64,000 nt of DNA from Caprella mutica (Eukaryota > Arthropoda > Malacostraca > Amphipoda > Caprellidae), in the NCBI GenBank assembly GCA_947561585.1, contig CANNZV010000253.1, forward strand, positions 248,001 to 312,000. Reading direction: 5' to 3'. The position numbers and the translations under genes were made by a program. The notes beneath the pieces are model-generated. The model was not told the DNA's origin. It ran no database searches and saw nothing but the letters and a program-made list of their open reading frames with translations. Below are positions 13,409 to 27,267 of the stretch, one piece after another. Positions within the stretch are counted from its first letter, which is position 1; each line of letters begins with the position of its first letter.

Positions 13409-14092
13409 GATAGATCCTTTGCTGTAGATAGATCCTTTGCTGTAGATAGATCCTTTGCTGTAGATAGATCCTTTACTGTAGATAGATTCTTTGTAGTAGA
13501 TAGATTATTTGGTGTAGATAGATTCTTTGCTGAACATAGATTCTTTGCTGTAGATAGATTCTTTGTTGTGGATAGATCCTTTGCTGTAGACAGATCCTTT
13601 GCAGTAGATAGATCCTTTACTGTAGGTAGATCCTTTGCTGTAGATGAATCATTTGCTGTAGATAGATACTTTGCTGTAGATAGATCTTTTGTTGTAGATA
13701 GATTCTTTGCTGTAGATAAATCCTTTGCTGTAGAGAGATCTTTTGCTGTAGATAGATCCTTTGCTGTAGATAGATCCTTTGCTGTAGATAGATCCTTTGC
13801 TGTAGATAGATCCTTTACTGTAGATAGATTCTTTGTAGTAGATAGATTATTTGGTGTAGATAGATTCTTTGCTGAACATAGATTCTTTGCTGTAGATAGA
13901 TTCTTTGTTGTGGATAGATCCTTTGCTGTAGACAGATCCTTTGCAGTAGATAGATCCTTTACTGTAGGTAGATCCTTTGCTGTAGATGAATCATTTGCTG
14001 TAGATAGATACTTTGCTGTAGATAGATCTTTTGTTGTAGATAGATTCTTTGCTGTAGATAAATCCTTTGCTGTAGAGAGATCTTTTGCTGTA
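13409..14092 (+). repeat. 342-bp (19-unit) perfect-register tandem duplication
   Basis: The segment of about 13409-13750 is followed directly by a near-identical copy at about 13751-14092. The diagnostic TAGATTATTTGGTGTAG unit sits at 13503 and 13845, exactly 342 bp (19 units) apart, and the same order of GAACATAG, TTGTTGTGG, TAGACAG, TAGGTAG and TAGATGAATC units follows each. The matched region of the neighbouring higher-order repeat (near 16.1-16.5 kb) carries only one copy, so this is a recent local event. Confidence 0.92.
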
Positions 14093-15140
14093 GATAGATC
14101 CTATGCTGTAGAAAAATCCATTGCTGTAAAGAGATCCTTTGCTGTAGATAGATTCTTTGCTGTAGATAGATCCCATATTGTAGATAGATCTTTTGCTGAA
14201 AGTAGATCCTTTACAATAGATAGATCCTTTGCTGTAGATAGATCCCTTGCTGTAGATTGATCATTCAATGTAGATCGATCCTTCACTGTAGATAGATCCT
14301 TTGCTGTAGATATATCCTTTCCTGAAGATAGATCCTTTGCTGTAGATAGATCCTTTGCTGTCGATAGAACTTTTGCTGTAAATAAATCTTTTGCTGTAGA
14401 TAGATCCTTTTCTGTTGATAGATCCTCAACTGTAGATGGATGCTTTGCTGTATATAGTTCCTTTACTGTAGATAGATCCTTTGCTGTAGATAGATTCTTT
14501 GCTGCACATAGATTCTTTGCTGTAGATAGATCCTTTGCTGTAGACAGATCCTTTACAGTAGATAGATCCATTACTCTAGATAGATCGTTCGCTGTAGATA
14601 GATCCTTTGATGTAGATATATTGTTTGTTGTAGATAGATCCTTTGCTGTAGATAGATCCTTTACTGAAGATAGATCCTTTGCTGTAGATAGATCCTTTGC
14701 TTTAGATAGATCCTTTGCTGTAGATAGATCCTTTACTGTAGATAGATTCTTTGTAGTAGATAGATTATTTGGTGTAGATAGATTCTTTGCTGAACATAGA
14801 TTCTTTGCTGTAGATAGATTCTTTGTTGTAGATAGATCCTTTGCTGTAGACAGATCCTTCGCATTAGATAGATCCTTCACAGTAGATAAATCCTTTGCTG
14901 TAGATGAATCATTTGCTGTAGATATATACTTTGCTGTAGATAGATCTTTTGTTGTAGATAGATTCTTTGCTGTAGATAAATCTTTTGCTGTAGAGAGATC
15001 TTTTGCTGTAGATAGATCCTTTGCTGTTGATAGATCCTTAACTGTAGATGGATCCTTTTCTGTAGATAGTTCCTTTACTGTAGATAGATCCTTTGCTGTA
15101 GATTGATCCTTTGCTGTTGATTGATCCTTTGCTGTAAATA

Positions 15141-15244
15141 GATTCTTTGCTGAACAAAGATTCTTTGCTGAACAAAGATTCTTTGCTGAACAAAGATTCT
15201 TTGCTGAACAAAGATTCTTTGCTGAACAAAGATTCTTTGCTAGA
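15141..15244 (+). repeat. CTGAACAAAG sub-variant run, 5 units
   Basis: Five pure units, ending with the same CTAGAGATTG junction unit as the run at 12422. Confidence 0.95.
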
Positions 15245-15933
15245 GATTGATCCTTTCCTGAAGATAGATCCTTTGCTGTAGATAGATCCCTTCATGTAGA
15301 TAGATCCGTTGCTGTAGATAGATCCTTCGCTGTGGATAGAACTTTTGCTGTATATAGATACTTTGCTGTAGATTCATCCATTGCAGTAGAGAAATCGTTT
15401 GTTGTAGATAGATCCTTTGCTGTAGATAGATCCTTTTGCGGTAGATAGATTCTTTGTTGTAGTTAGATCCTTTACAGTAGATAAATCCTTTGCTGTAGAT
15501 AGATCGTTTGATGTTGATAGAACCTTTTCTGTAAATAGATCCTTTACTGTAGATAAAACCTTTGCTGTAGATAGATCCTTTGCTGTAGATGAATCATTTG
15601 CTGTAGATAGATACTCTGCTGTAGATAGATTCTTTGTTGTAGATAGATCCTTTGCTGAAGACAGATCCTTTGCAGTAGATAGATCCTTTACTGTAGATAG
15701 ATCCTTTGCTGTAGATGAATCATTTGCTGTAGATAGATACTCTGCTGTAGATAGATATTTTGTTGTAGATAGATTCTTTGCTGTAGATAAATCTTTTGCT
15801 GTAGAGGGATATTTTTCTGTAGATAGTTCCTTTACTGTAGATAGATCCTTTGCTGTAGATTGATCCTTTGCTGTAGATTGATCCTTTGCTGTAGATAGAT
15901 CTTTTGCTGTAGATAGATCTTTTGCTGTAAATA

Positions 15934-16054
15934 GATTCTTTGCTGAACAAAGATTCTTTGCTGAACAAAGATTCTTTGCTGAACAAAGATTCTTTGCTGA
16001 ACAAAGATTCTTTGCTGAACAAAGATTCTTTGCTGAACAAAGATTCTTTGCTGT
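15934..16054 (+). repeat. CTGAACAAAG sub-variant run, 6 units
   Basis: Six pure units, GAACAA starting at 15945 and recurring every 18 bp to 16035. Confidence 0.95.
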
Positions 16055-16653
16055 AGATTGATCCTTTCCTGAAGATAGATCCTTTGCTGTAGATAGATCC
16101 TTTGATGTAGATATATTGTTTGTTGTAGATAGATCCTTTGCTGTAGATAGATCCTTTACTGAAGATAGATCATTTGCTGTAGATAGATCCTTTGCTGTAG
16201 ATAGATCCTTTGCTGTAGATAGATCCTTTGCTGTAGATAGACCCTTTACTGTAGATAGATTCTTTGTAGTAGATAGATTATTTGGTGTAGATAGATTCTT
16301 TGCTGAACATAGATTCTTTGCTGTAGATAGATTCTTTGTTGTGGATAGATCCTTTGCTGTAGACAGATCCTTTGCAGTAGATAGATCCTTTACTGTTGGT
16401 TGATCCTTTGCTGTAGATGAATCATTTGCTGTAGATAGATACTTTGCTGTAGATAAATCTTTTGTTGTAGATAGATTCTTTGCTGTAGATAAATCCTTTG
16501 CTGTAAAGAGATCTTTTGCTGTAGATAGATCCTTTGCTGTTGATAGATCCTTAACTGTAGATGGATCCATTTCTGTAGATAGTTCCTTTTCTGTAGATAG
16601 ATCCTTTGCTGTAGATTGATCCTTTGCTGTAGATTGATCCTTTGCTGTAAATA

Positions 16654-16774
16654 GATTCTTTGCTGAACAAAGATTCTTTGCTGAACAAAGATTCTTTGCT
16701 GAACAAAGATTCTTTGCTGAACAAAGATTCTTTGCTGAACAAAGATTCTTTGCTGAACAAATATTCTTTGCTGT
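16654..16774 (+). repeat. CTGAACAAAG sub-variant run, 6 units
   Basis: Six units, the last changed to CAAATATTC. No run longer than one unit is seen to the right of this point; the related GAACATAG variant takes over. Confidence 0.93.
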
Positions 16775-18398
16775 AGAATGATACTTTCCTGAAGATAGAT
16801 CCTTTGCTGTAGATAGATCCATTCATGTAGATAGATCCGTTGCTGTAGATAGATCCTTCGCTGTGGATAGAACTTTTGCAGTAGAGAAATCGTTTGTTGT
16901 AGATAGATCCTTTGCTGTAGATAGATACTTTTGCGGTAGATAGATTCTTTGTTGTTGTTAGATCCTTTACAGTAGATAAATCATTTGCTGTAGATAGATC
17001 GTTTGTTGTTGATAGATCCTTCTCTGTAGATAGATCCTTTACTGTAGATAAAACCTTTGCTGTAGAAAGATCCCATACTGTAAATAGATCCCTTGCTGTA
17101 GGTAGATCCTTTGCTGTAAATAGATCCCTTGCTGTAGATTAATCCTTTTTCTGTAGATAGAACCTTGTCTATAGATAGATCCTATACTGTAGGTAGATCA
17201 CTCATTGTAGATAGATCCTTTGCTGTAGATAGAACCTATGCTGTAGAAAGATCCTTTCCTGTAGATAAATCCTTTGCTGTAGATTGATCTTCTGATGTAA
17301 ATATATCTTTTGCTGTAGATAGATCCTTTGCTGTTGATAGATCCATAACTGTAGATAGATTCTTTGCTCTAGATAGATCCTATGCTGTAGATAAATCCTT
17401 TGCAGTTGATGTATCCTATGCAGTAGATAGATCCTTTACTGAACATAGATCCTTTGATCTAGATAGATTCTTTGCTGTAGATAGATCCTTCGCTGTAGAA
17501 GGATCCCTTGCTGTGGATGGACCGCTTGCTGTAGATGGATCCCTTGCTATAGATAGATCATTTACTGAAGATAGATCCTTTTGCTGTAGATAGATCCTTT
17601 ACTGTAGATAGATCCTTTGCTGTAGATAGATCCTTTGATGTAGATATATTGTTTGTTGTAGATAGATCCTTTGCTGTAGATAGATCCTTCACTGAAGATA
17701 GATCCTTTGCTGTAGATAGATCCTTTGCTGTAGATAGATCCTTTGCTGTAGATAGATCCTTTACTGTAGATAGATTCTTTGTAGTAGATAGATTATTTGG
17801 TGTAGATAGATTCTTTGCTAAACATAGATTCTTTGCTGTAGATAGATTCTTTGTTGTAGATAGATCCTTTGCTGTAGACAGATCCTTTGCAGTAGATAGA
17901 TCCTTTACTGTAGATAGATCCTTTGCTGAAGATGAATCATTTGCTGTAGATAGATACTTTGCTGTAGATAGATATTTTGTTGTAGATAGATTCTTTGCTG
18001 TAGATAAATTCTTTGCTGTAGAGAGATCTTTTGCTGTAGATAGATCCTTTACTGTTGATAGATCCTTTGCTGTAGATTGATCCTTTGCTGAAGATTGATC
18101 CTTTGCTGTAGATAGATCCTTTGATGAAGATAGATTCTTTGCTGAACATAGATTCTTTGCTGAACATAGATTCTTTGTTGTAGATAGATCCTTTGCTGTA
18201 GACAGATCCTTTGCATTAGGTAGATCCTTTACTGTAGATAGATCCTTTGCTGTAGATGGATCCTTTTCTGTAGATAGATCCTTTGCTGAAGATAAATCGT
18301 TTGTTGTAGATAGATCCCCTGTTGTAGATAGAGCCTTTACTGTTGATAGATCCTTTGCTGTAGATAGATCCTTTGCTGTATATAGATCCTTCGCTGTA

Positions 18399-18440
18399 GA
18401 TAGATTTAAGATCCTTTGCTGTAAATAAATAATTAAATCC
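18399..18440 (+). repeat. AT-rich 42-bp module, copy 3
   Basis: First copy of the common form, TTTAAGATCCTTTGCTG then the AT-rich core. Confidence 0.93.
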
Positions 18441-19313
18441 TTTGCCGTATATAGATCCCTTTCCGTAGATAGATGCTTTGCTGTAGATAGATCCATTGCT
18501 GTGGATAGATTATTTGCTGTAGATAGATTCTTGACTGTAAAAGGATCCCTTGCTGTAGATGGACCCCTTGCTGTAGATCGATCCCTTGCTATAGATAGAT
18601 CATTTACTGAAGATAGATTCTTTTGCTGTAGATAGATCCTTTACTTTAGATAGATCCTTTGCTGTAGATAGATCCTTTGCTGTGGATAGATCCTTTGCTG
18701 TAGATAGATCCTTCGCTGTTGATAGCACTTTTGTTCTAGATAAATCCTTTGCTGTAGATAGATCCTTTGCTGTAGATAGAACCTTTGTTGTTGATAGATT
18801 TTTTCTGTAGATCTATCTTTTACTGCTGATAGATCCTTAACTGTAGATGGATCCTTTGCTGTAAATAGTTCCTTTACTGTTGATAGATCCTTTGCTGTAG
18901 ATTGATCCTTTCCTGTAGATTGATCCTTTGCTGTAGATAGATCCTTTCCTGTAGATAGATCATTTGCTGTAGATAGAACTTTTGCTGTAAATAGATCTTT
19001 TGCTGTAGATAGATCTTTTGCTGCTGACAGATCCTTAACTGTTGCTGGATCCTTTGCTATATATAGTTCCTTTACTGTTGATAGATCCTTTGCTGTAGAT
19101 TGATCCTTTGCTGTAAATTGATCCTTTGCTGTAGATAGATCCTTTGATGAAGATAGATTCTTTGCTGAACATAGATTCTTTGCTGAACATAGATTCTTTG
19201 TTGTAGATAGATCCTTTGCTGTAGACAGATCCTTTGCATTAGGTAGATCCTTTACTGTAGATAGATCCTTTGCTGTAGATGGATATTTTTTTGTAGATAG
19301 ATCCTTCGCTGTA

Positions 19314-19355
19314 GATAGATTTAAGATCCTTTGCTGTAAATAAATAATTAAATCC
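19314..19355 (+). repeat. AT-rich 42-bp module, copy 4
   Basis: Common form, only 915 bp after copy 3. The spacing is shortened because the unit before it (TTTTTTTGTAG) marks a rearranged junction. Confidence 0.93.
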
Positions 19356-21458
19356 TTTGCCGTATATAGATCCCTTTCCGTAGATAGATGCTTTGCTGTA
19401 GATAGATCCATTGCTGTGGATAGATCCTTCGCTGCAGATAGATCCTTTTCTCTAGAAAGATCCTTTTCTGTAAATAGATCCTTTAGATCATTTTCTGTAG
19501 ATAGATCCATTACTGTGATAAAACCTTTGCTGTAGAAAGATCCCATACTGTAAATAGATTCATTGCTGTATGTAGATCCTTTGCTGTAAATAGATCCATT
19601 GCTGTAGATAAATCCTTTTGCTGTAGGTAGAACCTTGGTTATAGATAGATCCTTTAATGTAGAAAGATCCCTTGCTGTAGAATGATCATCTAATGTAGAT
19701 AGATCTTTACTGTAGATAGATCCTTTGCTATACATATATCCTTTCCTGTACATAAATCCTTTGCTATAGATAAATTGTTTGTTGTAGATAGATCCTTTGT
19801 TGTAGATAGATCCTCTACTGAAGAAAGATTCTTTGCTGTTGATAGATCCTTTGCTGTAGATAGATCCTTTTTAGTAGATAGATCCTTTGCAGTAGATAGA
19901 TCCAATACTCTAGATAAATCCTTTGCTGTAGATAGATTCTTTGCTGTAGATAGATCCTTTGCTGTAGATAAATTGATTGTTGTAGATAGATCTTTTGCTG
20001 TAGATAGATCCTTTACTGAAGTTAGATACTTTGCTGTAGATAGATCCTCTGCTGTAAATAGATCTTTCGCTGTAGATTGATTCTCCGCTGCAAAAAGATA
20101 CCCTGTAGATAGATCCTTTGCTATAGATAGATCCTAGGCTGTAGATAGATCACTTGATGTAGATAGATCCTTTGCTGTAGATTGATCTTTCGCTCTAAAT
20201 AGATCACTTACTGTAGATAGGTCCTTTGCTGTAGATAAATCCTTTGCTGTAGATAGATTATTTGCTGCAGATAGATTCTTTGCTGTAGATAGATCCTTTG
20301 CTGTAGATAGATCACTTTATTGTAGATAGATCCTTTGCTGTAGATAGATACTATGCTGTAAAAAGATCTTTTGTTGAAGATAGATCCTTTGCTGTAGATA
20401 GATCCTTTGCTGTAGATAGATTCTTTGCTGTAGATGGATCCTTTGCTGTAGATATTTCTTTAACTGTAGATAGATCCTTTGCTGTAGATTGATACTTTGC
20501 TGTAGATAGATCCTTTGTTGCAGATAGATTCTTTTCTGTAGATAGACTATTTGCAGAAGATTGATTCTTTGCTGTAGATAGATTCTTTGCTCTACATAGA
20601 TCCTTTGCTGTAGATAAATCTTGTGCTGTAGATGTATTCTATGCAGTAGATAGATCCTTTACCGTTCATAGATCCTTTGCTGTGGATAGATTATTTGCTG
20701 TAGATAGATTCTTGACTGTAAAAGGATCCCTTGCTGTAGATGGACCCCTTGCTGTAGATCGATCCCTTGCTATAGATAGATCATTTACTGAAGATAGATT
20801 CTTTTGCTGTAGATAGATCCTTTACTTTAGATAGATCCTTTGCTGTAGATAGATCCTTTGCTGTGGATAGATCCTTTGCTGTAGATAGATCCTTCGCTGT
20901 TGATAGCACTTTTGTTCTAGATAAATCCTTTGCTGTAGATAGATCCTTTGCTGTAGATAGAACCTTTGTTGTTGATAGATTTTTTCTGTAGATCTATCTT
21001 TTACTGCTGATAGATCCTTAACTGTAGATGGATCCTTTGCTGTAAATAGTTCCTTTACTGTTGATAGATCCTTTGCTGTAGATTGATCCTTTGCTGTAGA
21101 TAGATCCTTTCCTGTAGATAGATCCTTTGCTGTAGATAGAACTTTTGCTGTAAATAGATCTTTTGCTGTAAATAGATCTTTTGCTGTAGATAGATCTTTT
21201 GCTGCTGACAGATCCTTAACTGTTGCTGGATCCTTTGCTGTATATAGTTCCTTTACTGTTGATAGATCCTTTGCTGTAGATTGATCCTTAGCTGTAGTTT
21301 GATCCTTTGCTGTAGATAGATCCTTTGATGAAGATAGATTCTTTGCTGAACATAGATTCTTTGCTGAACATAGTTTCTTTGTTGTAGATAGAGCCTTTAC
21401 TGTTGATAGATCCTTTGCTGTAGATAGATCCTTTGCTGTATATAGATCCTTCGCTGTA

Positions 21459-21500
21459 GATAGATTTAAGATCCTTTTCTGTAAATAAATAATTAAATCC
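21459..21500 (+). repeat. AT-rich 42-bp module, copy 5
   Basis: Common form with TTTTCTG in place of TTTGCTG. Confidence 0.93.
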
Positions 21501-24500
21501 TTTGCCGTATATAGATCCCTTTCCGTAGATAGATGCTTTGCTGTAGATAGATCCATTGCTGTGGATAGATCCTTCGCTGCAGATAGATCCTTTTCTCTAG
21601 AAAGATCCTTTTCTGTAAATAGATCCTTTAGATCATTTTCTGTAGATAGATCCATTACTGTAGATAAAACCTTTGCTGTAGAAAGATCCCATACTGTAAA
21701 TAGATTCATTGCTGTATGTAGATCCTTTGCTGTAAATAGATCCCTTGCTGTAGATAAATCCTTTTGCTGTAGGTAGAACCTTGGCTATAGATAGATCCTT
21801 TACTGTAGAAAGATCCCTTGCTGTAGAATGATCATCTAATGTAGATAGATCTTTACTGTAGATAGATCTTTTGCTGTAAATATATCCTTTCCTGTACATA
21901 GATCCTTTGCTGTAGATAAATTGTTTGTTGTAGATAGATCCTTTGTTGTAGATAGATCCTTTACTGAAGTTAGATTCTTTGCTGTTGATAGATTCTTTGC
22001 TGTAGATAGATCCTTTTTTGTAGATAGATCCTTTGCTGTAGATAAATTGTTTGTTGTAGATAGATCTTTTGCTGTAGATAGATCCTTTACTGAAGATAGA
22101 TACTTTGCTGTAGATAGATCCTCTGCTGTAAATAGATCCTTCGCTGTAGATTGATTCTTCGCTGCAAAAAGATACCCTGTAGATAGATCCTTTGCTATAG
22201 ATAGATTCTAGGCTGTAGATAGATCACTTGCTGTAGATTGATCCTTTGCTGTAGATTGATCTTTCGCTCTAAATAGATCACTTACTGTAGATAGGTCCTT
22301 TGCTGTAGATAAATCCTTTGATGTGGATAGATACTTTGCTGTAGATAGATCCTTTGTTGTAGATAGATTCTTTGCTGTAAATGGATCCTTTGGCTGTATA
22401 GAGTTCCTTTACTGTAAATATATCCTTTGCTGTAGATTGATTATTTGCTGCAGATAGATTCTTTGCTGTAGATAGATCCTTTGCTGTAGATTGATCACTT
22501 TATTGTAGATAGATCCTTTGCTGTAGATAGATACTATGCTGTAGAAAGATCCTTTGTTTAAGATAGATCCTTTGCTGTAGATAGATCCTTTGCTGTAGAG
22601 ATTTCTTTAACTGTAGATAGATCCTTTGCTGTAGATTGATACTTTGCTGTAGATAGATTCTTGACTGTAAAAGGATCCCTTGCTATAGATGGACCACTTG
22701 CTGTAGATCGATCCCTTGCTATAGATAGATCATTTACTGAAGATAGATTCTTTTGCTGTAGATATATCCTTTACTGTAGATAGATCCTTTGCTGTAGATA
22801 GATCCTTTGCTGTGGATAGATCCTTTGCTGTAGATAGATCCTTCGCTGGTGATAGCAATTTTGTTCTAGATAAATCCTTTGCTGTAGATGGATCCTTTGC
22901 TGTAGAGATTTCTTTAACTGTAGATAGATCCTTTGCTGTAGATTGATACTTTGCTGTAGATAGATCCTTTGTTGCAGATAGATTCTTTTCTGTAGATAGA
23001 CTATTTGCAGAAGATTGATTCTTTGCTGTAGATAGATTCTTTGCTCTACATAGATCCTTTGCTGTAGATAAATCCTTTGCTGAAGATGTATTCTATGCAG
23101 TAGATAGATCCTTTACCGGTCATAGATCCTTTGCTGTGGATAGATTATTTGCTGTAGATAGATTCTTGACTGTAAAAGGATCCCTTGCTATAGATGGACC
23201 ACTTGCTGTAGATCGATCCCTTGCTATAGATAGATCATTTACTGAAGATAGATTCTTTTGCTGTAGATATATCCTTTACTGTAGATAGATCCTTTGCTGT
23301 AGATAGATCCTTTGCTGAGGATAGATCCTTTGCTGTAGATAGATCCTTCGCTGGTGATAGCACTTTTGTTCTAGATAAATCCTTTGCTGTAGATAGATCC
23401 TTTGCTGTAGATAGAACCTTTGTTGTTGATAGATTTTTTCTGTAGATAGATCCTTTGCTCTAGATAGAACTTTTGCTGTAAATAGATCTTTTGCTGTAGA
23501 TAGATCCTTTGCTGTAAATAGTTCCTTTGCTGTAGATAAATTGTTTGTAGTAGATAGATCCTTTGCTGTAGATAGATCCTTTACTGAAGATAGATACTTT
23601 GCTGTAGATAGATCCTCTGCTGTAAATAGATCCTTCGCTGTAGATTGATTCTTCGCTGCAAAAAGATACCCTGTAGATAGATCCTTTGCTATAGATAGAT
23701 CCTATGCTGTAGATAGATCCCTTGCTGTAGATAGATCCTTTGCTGTAGATTGATCTTTCGCTCTAAATAGATCACTTACTGTAGATAGGTCTTTTGCTGT
23801 AGATAAATCCTTTGATGTGGATAGATACTTTGCTGTAGATAGATCCTTTGTTATAGATAGATTCTTTGCTGTAAATGGATCCTTTGGCTGTATAGAGTTC
23901 CTTTACTGTAGATATATCCTTTGCTGTTGATTGATTATTTGCTGTAGATAAATTCTTTGCTATAGATAGATCCTTTGCTGTAGATAGATCACTTTATTGT
24001 AGATAGATCCTTTGCTGTAGATAGATACTATGCTGTAGAAAGATCCTTTGTTGAAGATAGATTCTTTGCTGTAGATAGATCCTTTGCTGTAGATAGATCC
24101 TTTGCTGTATATGGATCCTTTGCTGTAGAGATTTCTTTAACTGTAGATAGATCCTTTGCATTAGGTAGATCCTTTCCTGTACATAGATCCTTTGCTGTAG
24201 ATAAATTGTTTGTTGTAGATAGATCCTTTGTTGTAGATAGATCCTTTACTGAAGTTAGATTCTTTGCTGTTGATAGATCCTTTGCTGTAGATAGATCCTT
24301 TTTTGTAGATAGATCCTTTGCTGTAGATAAATTGTTTGTTGTAGATAGATCTTTTGCTGTAGATAAATCCTTTACTGAAGATAGATACTTTGCTGTAGAT
24401 AGATCCTCTTCTGTAAATAGATCCTCCGCTGTAGATTGATTCTTCGCTGCAAAAAGATACCCTGTAGATAGATCCTTTGCTATAGATAGATCCTAGGCTG

Positions 24501-27225
24501 TAGATAGATCACTTGCTGTAGATTGATCCTTTGCTGTAGATTGATCTTTCGCTCTTAATAGATCACTTACTGTAGATAGGTCCTTTGCTGTAGATAAATC
24601 CTTTGATGTGGATAGATACTTTGCTGTAGATAGATCCTTTGTTGTAGATAGATTCTTTGCTGTAAATGGATCCTTTGGCTGTATAGAGTTCCTTTACTGT
24701 AAATATATCCTTTGCTGTAGATTGATTATTTGCTGCAGATAGATTCTTTGCTGTAGATAGATCCTTTGCTGTAGATTGATCACTTTATTGTAGATAGATC
24801 CTTTGCTGTAGATAGAAACTATGCTGTAGAAAGATCCTTTGTTGAAGATAGATCCTTTGCTGTAGATAGATCCTTTGCTGTAGATAGATCCTTTGCTGTA
24901 GATGGATCCTTTGCTGTAGAGATTTCTTTAACTGTAGATAGATCCTTTGCTGTAGATTGATACTTTGCTGTAGATAGATCCTTTGTTGCAGATAGATTCT
25001 TTTCTGTAGATAGACTATTTGCAGAAGATTGATTCTTTGCTGTAGATAGATTCTTTGCTCTACATAGATCCTTTGCTGTAGATAAATCCTTTGCTGAAGA
25101 TGTATTCTATGCAGTAGATAGATCCTTTACCGGTCATAGATCCTTTGCTGTGGATAGATTATTTGCTGTAGATAGATTCTTGACTGTAAAAGGATCCCTT
25201 GCTATAGATGGACCACTTGCTGTAGATCGATCCCTTGCTATAGATAGATCATTTACTGAAGATAGATTCTTTTGCTGTAGATATATCCTTTACTGTAGAT
25301 AGATCCTTTGCTGTAGATAGATCCTTTGCTGTGGATAGATCCTTTGCTGTAGATAGATCCTTCGCTGGTGATAGCACTTTTGTTCTAGATAAATCCTTTG
25401 CTGTAGATAGATCCTCTGCTGTAGATAGAACCTTTGTTATTGATAGATTTTTTCTGTAGATTGATCCTTTGCTCTAGATAGAACTTTTGCTGTAAATAGA
25501 TCTTTTGCTGTAGATAGATTCTTTGCTGTAAATAGTTCCTTTGCTGTAGATAAATTGTTTGTAGTAGATAGATCCTTTGCTGTAGATATATCCTTTACTG
25601 AAGATAGATACTTTGCTGTAGATAGATCCTCTGCTGTAAATAGTAGATAGATCCTTTGCTGTAGATAGATCCTTTGCTGTAGATTGATCTTTCGCTCTAA
25701 ATAGATCACTTACTGTAGATAGGTCTTTTGCTGTAGATAAATCCTTTGATGTGGATAGATACTTTGCTGTAGATAGATCCTTTGTTATAGATAGATTCTT
25801 TGCTGTAAATGGATCCTTTGGCTGTATAGAGTTCCTTTACTGTAGATATATCCTTTGCTGTTGATTGATTATTTGCTGTAGATAAATTCTTTGCTATAGA
25901 TAGATCCTTTGCTGTAGATAGATCACTTTATTGTAGATAGATCCTTTGCTGTAGATAGATACTATGCTGTAGATAGATCCTTTGCTGTATATGGATCCTT
26001 TGCTGTAGAGATTTCTTTAACTGTAGATATATCCTTTGCTGTAGATTGATCCTTTGCTGTAGATAGATCCTTTGTTGCACATAGATTCTTTTCTGTAGAT
26101 AGACTATTTGCAGAAGATTGATTCTTTGCTGTACATAGATTCTTTGCTCTACATAGATCCTTTGCTGTAGATAAATCCTTTGCTGTAGATGTATTCTATG
26201 CAGTAGATAGATTCTTGGCTGTAAAAGGATCCCTTGCTGTAGATGGACCCCTTGCTATAGATTGATCCCTTGCTATAGATAGATCATTTACTGAAGATAG
26301 ATTCTTTTGATGTAGATAGATCCTTTACTAAAGATAGATCCTTTGCTGTAGATAGATCCTTTGCTGTGGATAGATCCTTTGCTGTAGATAGATCCTTCGC
26401 TGTTGATAGCACTTTTGCTCTAGATAAATCCTTTGCTGTAGATAGATCCTTTGCTGTAGATAGAACCTTTGTTGTTGATAGATTTTTTCTGTAGATCTAT
26501 CTTTTACTGCTGATAGATCCTTAACTGTAGATGAATCCTTTGCTGTATATAGTTCCTTCACTGTTGATAGATCCTTTGCTGTAGATTGATCCTTTCCTGT
26601 AGATAGATCCTTTGCTGTAGATAGATCCTTTCCTGTAGATAGATCCTTTTCTGTAGATAGATCCTTTGCTGTAGATAGAAATTTTGATGTAAATAGATCT
26701 TTTGCTCTAGATAGATCTTTTGCTGCTGACAGATCCTTAACTGTGGATGGATCCTTTGCTTTAAAAAGTTCCTTTACTGTTGAAAGATCCTTTGCTGTAG
26801 ATTGAACCTTTGCTGTAGATCGATCCTTTGCTGTAGATAGATCCTTTGCTGAAGATAGATTCTTTGCTGAACATAGATTCTTTGCTGAAGATAGATTCTT
26901 TGTTGTAGATAGATCCTTTACTGTAGATAGATCCTTTGCTGTAGATGGATCATTTTCTGTAGATAGATCCTTTGCTGTAGATAAATCGTTTGTTGTAGAT
27001 AGATCCTTTGTTGTAGATAGAGCCTTTACTGTTGATAGATCCTTTGCTGTAGATACGTTTGTTGTAGATAGATCCTGTGTTGTAGATAGAGCCTTTACTG
27101 TTGATAGATCCTTTGCTGTAGATACGTTTGTTGTAGATAGATCCTTTGTTGTAGATAGAGCCTTTACTGTTGATAGATCCTTTGCTGTAGATAGATCCTT
27201 TGCCGTATGTAGATCCTTCGCTGTT

Positions 27226-27267
27226 GATATATTAAAGATCCTTTGCTGTAAATAAATAATTAAATCC
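27226..27267 (+). repeat. AT-rich 42-bp module, copy 6
   Basis: Variant start GATATATTAAAGATCC; followed by TTTGCCGTTCATAG instead of TTTGCCGTATATAG. Confidence 0.92.

Larger units (their letters stand above)
11530..16800 (+). repeat. Two copies of a ~2.7-kb higher-order repeat
   Basis: Matched landmarks recur at an offset of about 2,719 bp (for example 11902 to 14621 and 12319 to 15038) or 2,773 bp (13343 to 16116). The shorter offset of 2,521 bp between 11739 and 14260 shows that roughly 11 extra units lie in the second copy near 14.33-14.53 kb. Differences are whole-unit gains and losses plus point changes. Confidence 0.85.
18501..21510 (+). repeat. 2,181-bp higher-order repeat, start of the 18-30 kb domain
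   Basis: The block starting CTGTGGATAGATTATTTG at 18501 recurs at 20682, offset 2,181 bp, with the TGTAAAAGGATCCCTTG unit, GGACCCC unit and the palindromic TAGATCTA unit (18808 and 20989) in the same order. Further, more rearranged partial copies containing the TGTAAAAGGATCC marker occur near 22670, 23170, 25190, 26220 and 28770. Confidence 0.85.
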
